A DNA stretch of 64,000 nucleotides from Ottelia alismoides (taxonomy: Eukaryota > Streptophyta > Magnoliopsida > Alismatales > Hydrocharitaceae), in the NCBI GenBank assembly GCA_037367405.1, contig JAZKJV010000086.1, positions 1,225,001 to 1,289,000 of the forward strand, given 5' to 3'. Made by a program: the position numbers and the translations under genes. Positions 53,695 through 64,000 of this stretch are shown piece by piece (within the stretch, counting starts at the first letter, position 1; every line of letters starts with the position of its first letter). The notes under the pieces are model-generated. The model saw only the letters and a program-made list of their open reading frames with translations, ran no database searches and was not told where the DNA came from.

Positions 53695-54910
53695 TGTAGA
53701 GATATTGTATCCAAGGTTCGAAATCTCGATTTCGATTTCGTTTAGGTCCCCTCCAAAACCAAAATTTCGGTGAAATTTCGGGAAATTTCGACCGTTTCGG
53801 TGGAAATATCGAAAATGACTCAAAAAAGCCATTTTTCGATGATTTTTTTTGGAAATTAAGATCTTCTGAGTTATTACAACAATAAATAGCTTACAAATAC
53901 ACACTTATATCACACATATTGCTTATATATGCCCCTTAGATCGCACATATCGGTCATATCGATCATATCGGTCAAATCGATGTTAATATTGATTCTTGAC
54001 TAATATGTACTGGAAATTAATATCATCCAATCCAAGATCTTAAAACAACATCTTACAAATGCAAACTTATATCACACACATCTCTCATCCATTCGCCTTA
54101 TATCACACCATATCAGTCATATCAGACATATTGTCGAGCAGTCTGATAGATACTAGAAATGGAAATCAAAATAACTAAGTTAACAACACTTAGAAGACAT
54201 CTTTTATTCATAAAAATAGAAAAGAATTTTTTATTTAAAAATGTAGGTAATGCTTAATTAAACAATGTTTTGTTCATAAAAATAATCGTCACAGACAAAG
54301 TTCGAATGAATTACAGAATTAATTACATACTTACAATAAAGATGCTTCTATTTACGAAGATAAATGACAAACAAATGAAGGAACAAGCTATATCAAATAT
54401 ATAGAAGCTATAGAGTTTTTTCATCTCCATTGCTTAACTCAAAGGGGAAGAAGCTCCCAAGTTGAATAATCGATGTATGTACCCTCTTGTCTCAACATAC
54501 CATATATCCATGAATTTCAACCGAAATGGGTCGACATGTCGAAATATCACCGAAATTTCGGTCGAAATCCAGGAAATTATGTACTGAGATCCATGAATTT
54601 CAATCGAAATGAGTCGAAATGGATCGAAATATCGAAATATCACCGAAATTTTGGTTGAAATCCGGAAAATCGATATATATATATATAGGAGTTTCGATAT
54701 CCATGACCTCTCGAAACTGAAATTTCGGTGAAATTTCGCCGAAATTTCGCGAAATTTCATTCCATGTTTGTATCTCATTATATGTGTTTTTTATTTTTAT
54801 ATTTTTCGTGTACTTCTTACGTATTTTACTCGAGGCTTTTCTCATATATAAAAGAGCCATATGGTCTATATGAAATAGAAGTCATTCTATTTACATAGGC
54901 AAATGATAAA
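53695..54910 (+). repeat. Copia-1 right LTR, split by a hAT-like element
   Basis: The parts are 53695-53711 and 54767 to about 54910. The second part begins TTTGTATCTCATTATATGTG and has a TATA-like CATATATAAAAGAGCC. Confidence 0.75.
53712..54766. mobile_element. hAT-like element of the GAAATTTCG family, copy 4, 1055 bp
   Basis: The ends are CAAGGTTCGAAATCTCG and, inverted, CATGGAATGAAATTTCG. The flanks are ATTGTATC (53704-53711) and TTTGTATC (54767-54774), a duplication with one mismatch. Both ends hold dense GAAATTTCGG words, while the middle ~600 bp is ordinary AT-rich DNA. No transposase is seen. At over 1 kb it is the longest copy apart from the one carrying the solo LTR. Confidence 0.88.
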
Positions 54911-55027
54911 TAGACCAACTACTACTACACCACAAACATGGGGGGACTTCAAACTAGGTGGGGTCTTTATATAGTGGTAGAAAGCATTCCATCACATTCA
55001 TCTATATTTAATCTCATAGCTAGGATT

Positions 55028-55944
55028 CAAGGTTCAGAAAGTCGGTATGCGGTATTCGTTCGGTAAGACTGTCTGGAGCGAGTAAGCCGATAGGCAGAAG
55101 TATATGCGGACATATGCGGATTATGTAGATTCTATTTTTTAAGTAAAAAATAACTAAAAAATATAATAACAATTCAAACATTAGATATTTATGTTTAAAA
55201 AATATGATGGAAGAAATATGAAGTGAAGAATTTTTTGTAAAATGTTATATTAACCAAAGCATTTTCAAAAGCCGCCCATTTTCAAAAGATAAAGATCTTA
55301 AGTAAACGGTGGAAAGAGTAAAAAAATTGTAAATTGATTGATGATAGAAAATGATACATATCCTTGTCAAAATTGGAAGGTAATATATTTTTGTAAGTGT
55401 AACATGATTAGTAAACACAACCATGAACCTTCAGGCTTTAGGAAATGGTGTATTTGCCTACTCAAAGTCAAATATTTAAAAAAATCAACCATTTAAATTA
55501 AATATATGTTATTTATTCCGTGTAGTTGTAAAATTCCATGCAAATCCGACATCTATATTCATTTTATCTCATAAAGGATGTTATATAAACACATGTAATT
55601 TAAGCTATATCCATGCAATTACGAGATAATGCAAAAAATAGAGTTAGAGAATCTAAAAAAATAGAGCCGTTGCTGTTGAATCTAAATATAGAGAGATTTA
55701 GAGCTAACTAGAGCAATCAACAAACCTAGGCAGAGGAGAAAAATATGGATGAGGATCAACCCATGTGAAAGTCAAGAAGGTGGCGAAGGAGCAGAGAGTT
55801 ACCTCTATTACATATACGGTCGCATATACGGATTAATCAGACGAGTATACCCCAACCCGCATATTGAGTGAGTATAGCATACTCGGTTCGACAGGAGGAC
55901 TACCTCCGAATATGCGGCCTCCTGGGCTGATTTTTCGAACACTG
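55028..55944. mobile_element. hAT-like element (TATGCGG family), second copy, 917 bp
   Basis: The ends are CAAGGTTCAGAAAGTCGG and, inverted, CAGTGTTCGAAAAATC. The flanks are CTAGGATT (55020-55027) and CTAAGATT (55945-55952), with one mismatch. TATGCGG words mark both subterminal regions, as in the copy at 28959. It is about 430 bp longer than that copy through extra AT-rich interior, with no coding frame. Confidence 0.87.
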
Positions 55945-55952
55945 CTAAGATT

Positions 55953-56189
55953 AATGACATATTAATGAATTATTATTTAATTGATTGAAAATCTATTTTG
56001 GTCATTAGCACATTTTAAATATAAAATGTGACAACCATGCACCTCTAAATTTTCTCAACCATTCCCTTTCCATGTTCATAATCCAATTCTATCCATAGAG
56101 GCAGATCAAGGTACACGGAAGCGGAGTGTGGAGGTGGAGGACAATGCATGGAGGTAGAGGAAGGCAATGCATGGAGGTGAAGAAACAAC
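55953..56189. other. Unassigned sequence before Copia-2
   Basis: No gene recognised. A short tandem of GGACAATGCATGGAGGT / GGCAATGCATGGAGGT lies at about 56138-56180. The last five bases, ACAAC, should be the target duplication of Copia-2. Confidence 0.5.
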
Positions 56190-58829
56190 TGTTGGAAATG
56201 CGAGCCCACGGCGAGCCATTATGCGATAAATGTTATTGCAATTCACTCATTAATCTGAAAGGAAGAATACATAATTTGCATAATAGGTCCCTTAGTACAA
56301 TTAGGGTTATGTACCATGGCCATCTTAATGATCATACAACTGTTGATTCAATTATTGAATCAGAGAGGCTGGTGCTTAGACGAATATCTAATGAGTTAGA
56401 TTGAGGACTCATCAAGCACCGTCAAATGATTGTTAAGAGATGATCTCTGGCCTGAGTAGGAGATGGCAATCCTATCTCAGTTAGGTTGATATCTGACCGA
56501 CCCCTTGATGCAGGTCCTCTGCATAGGAATAGAGATTCGGAGGTGTTAGATGAGTTAGGTCAAAGAGTTGGCTTAACGAGATCGAGATAACCAAAGTCCT
56601 ATATCATATGCTGTCATGATATAGGCACACATCCTCTGACCGGAGGTAGATGTGTTACTATATGTCTGAGTATGTACATTTGGCAAACCAATAGGTTGAT
56701 GACCTAATCAAGGTCTATACACCGGCACGCTGGTGTGCATGTAAGGGCATATGAGTAATATGATCTCTCAAAGGGATCATACAGGTTCAGTTACTGAACC
56801 GGTAGACATGAGCTCACTCATGAGGTATTGGGAAGAATCAAATTCCGTGCGCATGGTCGTCTCGCTTTGGAAGCTTGACTGAATTTGATGGTTTGATATA
56901 TACTTTTGGAAAGTACATGATCAAGACCTAGGTATGATATATGCTTTTGAAAAGTATATGATCGACACCGACTCCCAATGATCGAATGAGAAACTTACTG
57001 ATAAAACCATGAAGTAGACAGTGTAAAGATGATCTAATACTTCGGGTTTACTCTGAGTCTTCCAGTATGAAGGATGTATAGGTATTGGGAATACCTGAGG
57101 GTGATGTGATCATAAATGATTGTATAACCATGATGCTTCCATTCCTAGGGAGTGATGAAACGGGTCTGGATTTTAGTGACTCCTCTCAGTAAAGAAGTAA
57201 CCTAATCTTAGTCCAAATATTGGACATTGATATGAATGTGACTCAGATCCAATGAGAAGATTAGATTTACGGTCTCGATTTAATCAAGCATCTATTGGAG
57301 GCCCGAGATATGGATTTGAGATGTGATCTCAATATCCAAGTCACTATATGTGGAACAATACAGTCGCCCTGTCCTTATCTCCAAGTATCTGCGGAGAAAG
57401 TGCATTATCCTTGAAGGAGTTCATGGATAATTCTATTGTTGATATATATATATCCGAGCATTGAGAAAATGGATAATTAAATGTGATTTAATTATCATGA
57501 GTAATATGAATTTGATTCATATTATATAAAGAGTTGTCTTAGATAATTAAATATGATTTGATTATCAAAGATGTAAATAATGTGAATATGATTCATGTTA
57601 TTTGAGAACAAGAGAATAGAGATCCAAGATGATTAAATGTGATTTAATTATCATGTATATGAATAATGTGGATAGCAATATCCGTATTAGTCATATATAT
57701 TATAAATGTGATTTATAATATATAAGAGAGAGCTATTTGTAATTTATATTTGTTAATTAAATGTTAATGTGAATTGGATTCACATTGAACATTGAATTGA
57801 AAATGTAATTTACATTTTGTTTTGGGTTGTGAATGTGATTCACAAATTTCCAATGGCATGATTGCAATGTTCACAAAATAAATTGGATTTATTTTTGTGA
57901 AATAATTTGCAATAAAAGTTGTTGCAAATATTGGAGAGAATCATGAGATAATGTAATCTCATGTAATAGGAAAAAGGAAGCTCCATTCCTAATGAGGAGA
58001 GGGGACGGCCACAATTCCATAAGGAATGTGGTGGCCGTCCACCCTCCTTATGAAAGGAGGCTTGCCTCCTTTCCTATTTCTCTAATGGATATTGATTTAA
58101 TATAAAATCAAATTATATTTATTATATATTTGATTTTTTTATTAAATTAATTGTTGTTGTGTTTTTAGCAACAAATCATGACCATTGAAAGAAACACAAA
58201 TTAATGTAGATCATTGGATTTGTGTTGACACATGGATTGAGATCCATGGATCCCAAAACCCTATAAAAGGAGAGGCACCTTATTGCTCTTCTTTACACAT
58301 AAGTGAGACAACAAGTCTCTCTCTCTTTCTTTCTCTTTCTCTCCCTCTCATGGCAGTCCACCATGGATGCTATGGAGAGGTTCTCCATCGCCGCAGCATC
58401 GTCGTTATGCTGCCCGATCGTCTGCTCGTGGATCTCCGTCTCCTTCGGTGCGCTTCGCTCGTGAAGAAGACGACAGATCTCGTGTGTCGAGATCAGGAGA
58501 TCCGCCGCTTGGATCATCAACATGGATTGCGAGAAGCACGCGGTTCATCCCCGCGCTCGCAAGCGTCTCCTCCGTCAGATCGGACTTGAGACAGGAGGTC
58601 TCTTCGTTTAGAGACTCGATCGCAACCACGCTTCAAGAGGTAACCCTAATACTTGTTTGTGGTTTAGACGAAACAATTCGAGAAGTGTTCTTGGATCATG
58701 TGGTTTCGTCACATAAAAAATTTTAAATTCCGCTGCATCGAGCAACTAGTCCGACTAGTCGCTCCTTGTCGTATTCGATACGATGCACACATTTCCGTGA
58801 TGAGCTTGAGGATCTAACCATATCCTTCA
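56190..58829 (+). repeat. Copia-2 left LTR, 2640 bp
   Basis: It runs TGTTGGAAATGCGAG to ATATCCTTCA and is directly followed by the primer site. The first ~1.3 kb is ordinary sequence. About 57480-58160 is AT-rich with repeated GAATNTGATTCA palindromic words, and the last ~500 bp is GC-richer. Confidence 0.95.
58262..58268 (+). promoter_or_regulatory. Copia-2 LTR TATA box
   Basis: TATAAAA in CCCTATAAAAGGAGAGGC, the best core-promoter word in the LTR, would place the transcript start near 58295. The solo LTR has the weaker equivalent TCATAATATTTTGGG-type sequence near 49485-49500, inverted. Confidence 0.6.
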
Positions 58830-58831
58830 AG

Positions 58832-58844
58832 TGGTATCAGAGCC
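58832..58844 (+). other. Copia-2 primer binding site (initiator tRNA-Met)
   Basis: TGGTATCAGAGCC lies two bases after the LTR. It is complementary to the 3' end of plant initiator tRNA-Met, the usual Copia primer. Confidence 0.95.
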
Positions 58845-61160
58845 TTAGGTCGACGATTTTGAATATGATTCGAAAAACCGAGGACGACATGGGTTCGTTA
58901 AGGTCGCGAAAGTTTTTATCGCATTTGATTTCGCAGATCTGTTTAGTAAATAAATTCGACACTGTTTAAATTGTTTAAATACGAATTTAATACTTGTATT
59001 TTGTTCCCCATTAAATAAGGAAACCATAGGATCTGAGTTTGCGTAAATCGGATTTCGTATGCTCAAGATATGGTTGTTTTATTGAACATGTATGCACTGT
59101 TGCGGGAACTGTAGATCTGAACGTGATTAAAATGTTAATTACTGTTTAGACTTGCCTCGAAATGCGTGAAACATCACTTGAGTTCTGTCCTAAATCAAAT
59201 TAGCAATCTATGAAAATTGATTTTGTATAATTTGGATTTAATATGATTGAGATATGCTAATTTTAGTAAGTAGGGGTCACTGCTGAAATTACATTCCTAA
59301 TCTAGAACCATGTGATTGTCAATTAGTGAAATTAATTGTTAATTTCGTGAAATAATCTTGAAAAATATTTGTGAAATATTGGAACATGATTATTTGCCTA
59401 ATTGACTTGGCCCCAACCAATTAATTGATTAAGATGTGATCTAAATCATAATTGAAAACCACAATCTTTCAAACTTGATGCTTGAATAGGATTTGGGAAT
59501 TTGTCTCGCAAATTTCCTTATAATCAAAAATATTTTGATTATTACTATATGGTACAATTTCGGTTGAAGAACCGATGATCATCTCAAGTACATATTAATC
59601 AATTTGGCATTATCCTTTCCCGAGGCGGATATGGTGCCTAGTCAGAGAACATTGGGGTTGCGGGTTGCAACGTATGTGGTCCGTCCCACTCTCGTGGGTA
59701 CTGGCCATGACAGCAGGTAGGGTCGGGATAATATCCGAGGGATTACGATGTATTTTTCTAATTATTAAAATTCGAATTAATACGTATTTTGAGATATTAC
59801 CATATATATATTAAAGTAAAATAATCAAGTTTGATTGATTGAATTGGATTGATAATTAATTTAATATGATTAAATTGATTATGTCCAATTGAAATACTCT
59901 AATATGATTAGAGCTAATAATTCTCTTGGAAGAATTAATTATGTGAATGTGATTCACGATAATTAATTAAAATTTGAATATGAGGTGGAGGATCACATAA
60001 GTGACATACATGGTCTCCCGTCAAGGCAAAGAGTTTCGTCGCCAGGGATTGCATGTGGGAGACGCCTGTCCGAATGACAGCTCCTATGTGCAAGCGCATC
60101 TGGATCAGGCTCTTTGCTTCTCGAAAGAGTAAGGATGTATGCGTAGTGACCCCAATATCAGGAACTCATATTATTGGGGCGATATTGGATTGCGCATAGC
60201 GAGTTGTATTCCTGTTGACGGTTGGTTCAATTAATGACGGGTCAACATCGCCTTAGGGGTGGTGGGCCCGGGTGTTAAAGACCGAATTGGGAGATGCAAG
60301 TTGGACTTGCAAGGCGGAATGTGTTCCCGCTTCTTTTTATCCGAGTTGTAGGTTCTCATATTATTGGGATACAACAAAGATAAGGAAGGAGATCCCAGAT
60401 CTTGCTTGAGATATAATGGTAAGTATATCTCTTACATTGAAAGTGATTAAGGGAATGAACTTTCAGTGTTGACAAGGCAAGACAACTTTGATATAAAAAT
60501 TCCTAAATCAAAGTAAAATATGTATATATAAATACATACATCTATGCAAATTTCTTATTTCAGATAATCCTTCATTAAAACCCACTCAATGATATACTCA
60601 ATAGTAACCAGTGAAATATCTTGGATTGGACTCATGATCCGGATATTGTACTTGCAATTGAATACATAATGTATGTGATTGCAATATGCAAGTCTCCTCA
60701 TACTAATGAGGAATGACAATTAAATATATAATAGGACTACAACCCTAGGGTTCGTATGTCTCTATAGTCTTGATCTCATCGGATGTACTTTGGAAGTAAC
60801 ATGTCGATGATGATCGCAATTGTCAAATAATCCTTATAAAATCAATGAAGACATTCTGGCATGCATATGTGCTCTTGACATTTAATCATGAGTGACGTGG
60901 TTCTCTGCATCATGCAGAATGGTAGCTCTATAGGAGATGATGTATTCAAAATATTTGGATACCTACCTGAGCCAATGGTTTTAAGAGTTTAAATGGATGT
61001 AGATGATGAGTGTCATCATTCTACTGTTTATACTCTAGTTATTCATGAAGCTTCATAATATTCATATTGTATGAATTTAATGAAGCATGTATAAATGTTG
61101 AAAAACTCTTACTTTGAATTCTTTTGAATTTAAAATAAGAGATCCTCTATCTTGAGCAAT
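58845..61160 (+). other. Copia-2 leader and lost N-terminal gag region
   Basis: About 2.3 kb without recognisable coding. A block at about 59600-60480 is GC-richer than its surroundings, with words such as GGGTACTGGCCATGAC and repeated CTCATATTATTGGG. It may be an unusually long leader, or gag decayed beyond recognition. Confidence 0.55.
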
Positions 61161-61169
61161 GGTTGCTTA

Positions 61170-61400
61170 TAGATAAAGGGAGCGCAATGGAAGCATGGGT
61201 TGGACCCAAGAAAGAAGGAAAGTCAAAGAGTTGACTGGACTTCTGTGACTTCCATATGACATCCGAAGAGTTGGATGAATGCCAATACTGCAATAAGTTG
61301 ATGTGTTGATAGTATGACTATCAAGTCTATCTAGAATCCTTAGAGAAGGACTCGGATGGAGCATCAAAATAATCTACATATAATCATTGAAATTGACTTA
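61170..61400 (+). pseudogene. Copia-2 gag zinc-knuckle remnant
   Basis: The plus strand still reads GPKKEGKSK, then ECQYCNK and YLESLEKDSDG at the spacing of a Copia gag CCHC region. The second half of the knuckle is destroyed by stops. Confidence 0.55.
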
Positions 61401-61879
61401 CTTATTTGATAAGACAAAATCTAATAATTATATCTCAATCTTCTAATGACACCTGCAATTGGTTGCATGTGCATTGGAATATTAGAAATCTGATCTTAAG
61501 GTTTAATGGTCATCTATGTTGGAATTGATGCAATTGTTGCAACAATTTCCACCTGATGAATATGCTTCATATTTTCAGTGGGAGTCCTTAATCTTAGAGA
61601 ATGTCTCTATGACCTAGATATTAGATTACACTCATTATCTATTTCCAAATGTTGGAAATAAACATGAATTCTGTGATAAATCTATCATAAAGAGTTATGA
61701 TGGAGATATTTTAGATAAGTGATCTAAAATCTTATGCTCTACTAAATTAGAAAATTAATGAATGGTTCATTAAGATTTCTAATGCTGAAAAATAAACCAT
61801 TAAAGATCAATAGGAGGATGAAGATCATTTGATAATGATCTAGCATCATGTTTTGGACATATGTCTGTTGATGTGATCA

Positions 61880-62480
61880 ATAGACTAATAAGAGATGAAA
61901 CTTTAGATTGTCTAAAGGTTCAAATCTTACATACTTGTGAATATTGTATTCAAAAGTAGATATGTTCAATACACCCTCCCTTGGGAATGGTGTAAAATGT
62001 CAAGGTATTCGTGATCTCATACATATTGATGTATGTGAATCATCTATATCATTGTAAACATTATGGATATACGATATCTATTGATGATTATGTATGATAT
62101 GAAATTTCTTCTCTTCACCTAAGAATCCTTTGAAATATTCAAAGATTTCACAATTTTGGTTTAGAACCAAAGTTTGAAGGAAGATGAAATGAATTTGATC
62201 TAACCAAGGTAGCTTGTACCTATTAGATGAATTCAAGAAATACCTTATGGAGATATGAATATCATTCCTATCTCAATCCTCCTAATGGACCTTAACTATA
62301 TAGAGTTGTAGGGAGATACAATTGATCATGTGTGACATGATTTGATCAATGATTAATCTTAGCATAATTATCTCTTAATTTCCAAGCATATATATATATA
62401 TGTGAAAGAGACTACATTATATATATCCTTAATAAAGGTTCCATGTGATTAAGTTGGAATCTAGCACCAGAGAGTGCTAC
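61880..62480 (+). pseudogene. Copia-2 integrase remnant
   Basis: The first part reads TCEYCIQK, LGNGVKCQGIRDLIHIDVCE, the GAG-pre-integrase to integrase junction with its first Asp in the IHIDVC motif. YLLDEFKKYLMEI follows further on. The stop density is that of neutral decay. Confidence 0.75.
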
Positions 62481-62779
62481 TTCATTGGGAAATTAAAGGA
62501 TGGTATTGGATACCTACTTTATGACCTTGAGATTCTTAAAAGATCTCATCTTTGAGAATATGATTCTTAGAGGATGACTCTCTTAAGAATCAAGATGAAA
62601 ATGAAGTAAAGGAACTCATTTAATCCTGAGATGATAATGAGACTCCTAGAATCAGAAACTAAAAGACAATTAAAGATGAAACACTAATACCCCTTCAAAT
62701 AAGTTTGATGATGGGTTCCATGTGTCAGTTGAATCTGACAAAGATCTGAGTTCATGTGATGAAGCTCCTGAGGATCATG

Positions 62780-63800
62780 ACATGGAAAGATGGATGTTAG
62801 CAATAAAAGTCTAATGTAGACTTCATATATAAGTGTTGTATATGGACCCTCAAGGATCCGCCTATATGGGTAAGACCCATTAAGGTGTAAATGGATCTTC
62901 AAGAGAGAGGGAACCTGATGAAAAGGTAGAGATCTTCAATGCATGGTTCGTAGCCATGAGCTGCAAACTGAAGAGAAGACATCGCTTGCGATGAGACTTG
63001 CTCTCCAGTGACCTTGCTTTAACCCATCAGAATATTGCTAACTATAGCTACACAACTTGACTATGACATCTTCATGATGTGAGTCAGGATTGCATTCCTC
63101 TATGAATTCCTCTTTGAGGATATTCATATAAAGTAGCCGCAGGGCTTCATGGTTGAGGAAAGCAAGATGTACAAGCTAAAGAACTCCATCTTTGGACTCA
63201 AATAAGCTTCTTGTAGTTGGAACATAAGATTTGATGAAATTATAAATGTTATGATTTCAGATAGAATCTTGATGAACCATGTGAAGCTTAGTGGGAGTGC
63301 CAATGTGTTCATCGTGCTAAATGTAGATATTGTTCTAATCATTTGGAATGATATAAGGATAATAATAATAAGTGTTTTATGATTTGGTTGTTTCACACCT
63401 TGAGATATGATCTCAAGAATACCTCTTAGATCTTAATTCTGAAATCATTCAGAAGCAAAGAGAAGAGGGTATTGGGACCAACACATTAGTAGTACACCTT
63501 GGACTTATTCCATTTTCTAGAAAATTCCAAGAAAGGCTTCCTTCCCTTAAGATGTGGTACTGACCTATCTAAAGGGATAGCACCTCAAAGAGTTGAGGAA
63601 GTGAATGCTAGGACTGCTTGCACTTATGCATCAGTTACGAGAAGCTGAGTGTATGCTAGATGTGCAAAAGAGCCAGATGTCTGCCATGCAGTGGGAGTAG
63701 TAATCTGTTACTAATCCTACTCTGGAAATAAAACACTTAGTTGCAGTAATAACAATATCTTCAAAGATGATGAAACTTAGAGATAGTGATCTCAAAGTCT
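62780..63800 (+). pseudogene. Copia-2 reverse transcriptase and RNase H remnant
   Basis: The pieces in order are DIHIK and PQGFMVEESKMYKLKNSIFG then WNIRFDEIINVMISDRILMN (63120-63280), and FIVLNVDIVLIIWNDI (63305-63360), where the catalytic YVDD is now NVDI. Near 63590-63720 are VEEVNARTACTYASVTRS and AKEPDVCHAVGVV. Loss of the catalytic box and the stops show it is inactive. Confidence 0.78.
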
Positions 63801-64000
63801 TATCTTCAAAAGTTTAAGTCCTTGTAGATAGTGATCTATAAGGGTCTTAACTTTAGATTCCTTAGGAGATAGAGATCTCCGGGAATGAAGGTATTCTAAT
63901 AAGGATTATGGGAATATTGGTTATAATAATTAATCGAGCTAAAGTGTCAACGACACTATGACAAAATTGAGTATTGGTCGCATAAGATGCAACATTCGCA

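Larger units (their letters stand above)
46197..54910 (+). mobile_element. Copia-1 retrotransposon, interrupted by two insertions
   Basis: The left LTR starts at 46197 (TGTTGAGATATTTATATC). The right LTR starts at 53695 (TGTAGAGATATTGTATC), preceded by the polypurine tract AGCTTGAGGGGGAG. Between them gag, protease, integrase, RT and RNase H lie in Copia order on the plus strand with many stops and frame changes. The integrase is split at 48793/51663 by a hAT-like element, and the right LTR is split at 53711/54767 by another. The right boundary is approximate, because LTR similarity fades near 54900. Confidence 0.88.
56190..64000 (+). mobile_element. Copia-2 retrotransposon, heavily decayed, running off the right edge
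   Basis: It has a 2640-bp left LTR, a tRNA-Met primer site, a long leader, and traces of gag, integrase, RT and RNase H in Copia order with stops every few codons. The right LTR is outside the window. The wording of the remnants fits the large Copia lineage with an LVLYVDDI-type RT. A finer lineage call is not possible from this decay. Confidence 0.88.

Noticed and set aside
58185..58589. A 134-codon ORF in the Copia-2 LTR and its counterpart at 49144-49470
   Set aside because: It spans the LTR promoter and leader. The solo LTR copy is interrupted and inverted, and no family is recognisable.

Overview
The window is nuclear DNA of a flowering plant. It contains no complete host gene. Nearly all 64 kb is transposable elements inserted into one another, of kinds typical of angiosperms: an Athila-type Ty3/Gypsy element, several Ty1/Copia elements, a Mutator-like element (MULE) with a plant mobile domain, hAT-like and Tourist-like MITEs, a 5'-truncated LINE, and a decayed plant MCM9 gene. 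I cannot name the species.

Positions 1-8110 and 27717-30007 were one continuous block before later insertions. The block is a chain of about sixteen short foldback elements (called FB here) that share one pair of inverted arms but carry different terminal hairpin words. They are separated by (TA)n or (CT)n(TA)n microsatellites. Interleaved with them are three members of a second non-autonomous family (called AGTAA here): a partial copy at 1-1240, a complete copy at 2576-4949, and a third at 8115-27716. The AGTAA copies have inverted ends reading TATCCAGAGAGCACAGTGCCC and interiors packed with AGTAAC/GTTACT words, each copy with its own tandem arrays.

The third AGTAA copy is split by a 17.5-kb Athila element at 8956-26462 with an exact 5-bp target duplication (GTAGC). 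The element lies on the minus strand. It has 3.6-kb LTRs, a tRNA-Asp primer site, and a gag-pol frame of about 6.8 kb that is open apart from four stops, all TAG. Three polypurine-like hairpins follow pol, and no env-like ORF is visible.

The stretch 30008-38870 is older sequence. It holds a long-TIR element with a CT-rich interior (30618-31695), a LINE with a 14-bp target duplication (32057-33830), an MCM9 pseudogene on the minus strand (34038-35073) broken by a Tourist-like MITE and several mutations, a small non-autonomous Copia element (35299-37560), and an unidentified exon-like remnant (37698-38610).

A MULE of about 6.5 kb (38875-45326, minus strand) has TIRs of about 190 bp. It encodes a decayed transposase with SWIM and CCHC zinc motifs, followed by a plant mobile domain.

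A plus-strand Copia element (46197 to about 54910) holds a hAT-like element (48794-51662), which in turn holds a 2.65-kb solo LTR (48905-51554). The same LTR family occurs in the opposite orientation as the 5' LTR (56190-58829) of a heavily decayed Copia element that runs off the right edge. No gene here appears to act in a host pathway. The only functional logic visible is that of the elements themselves.
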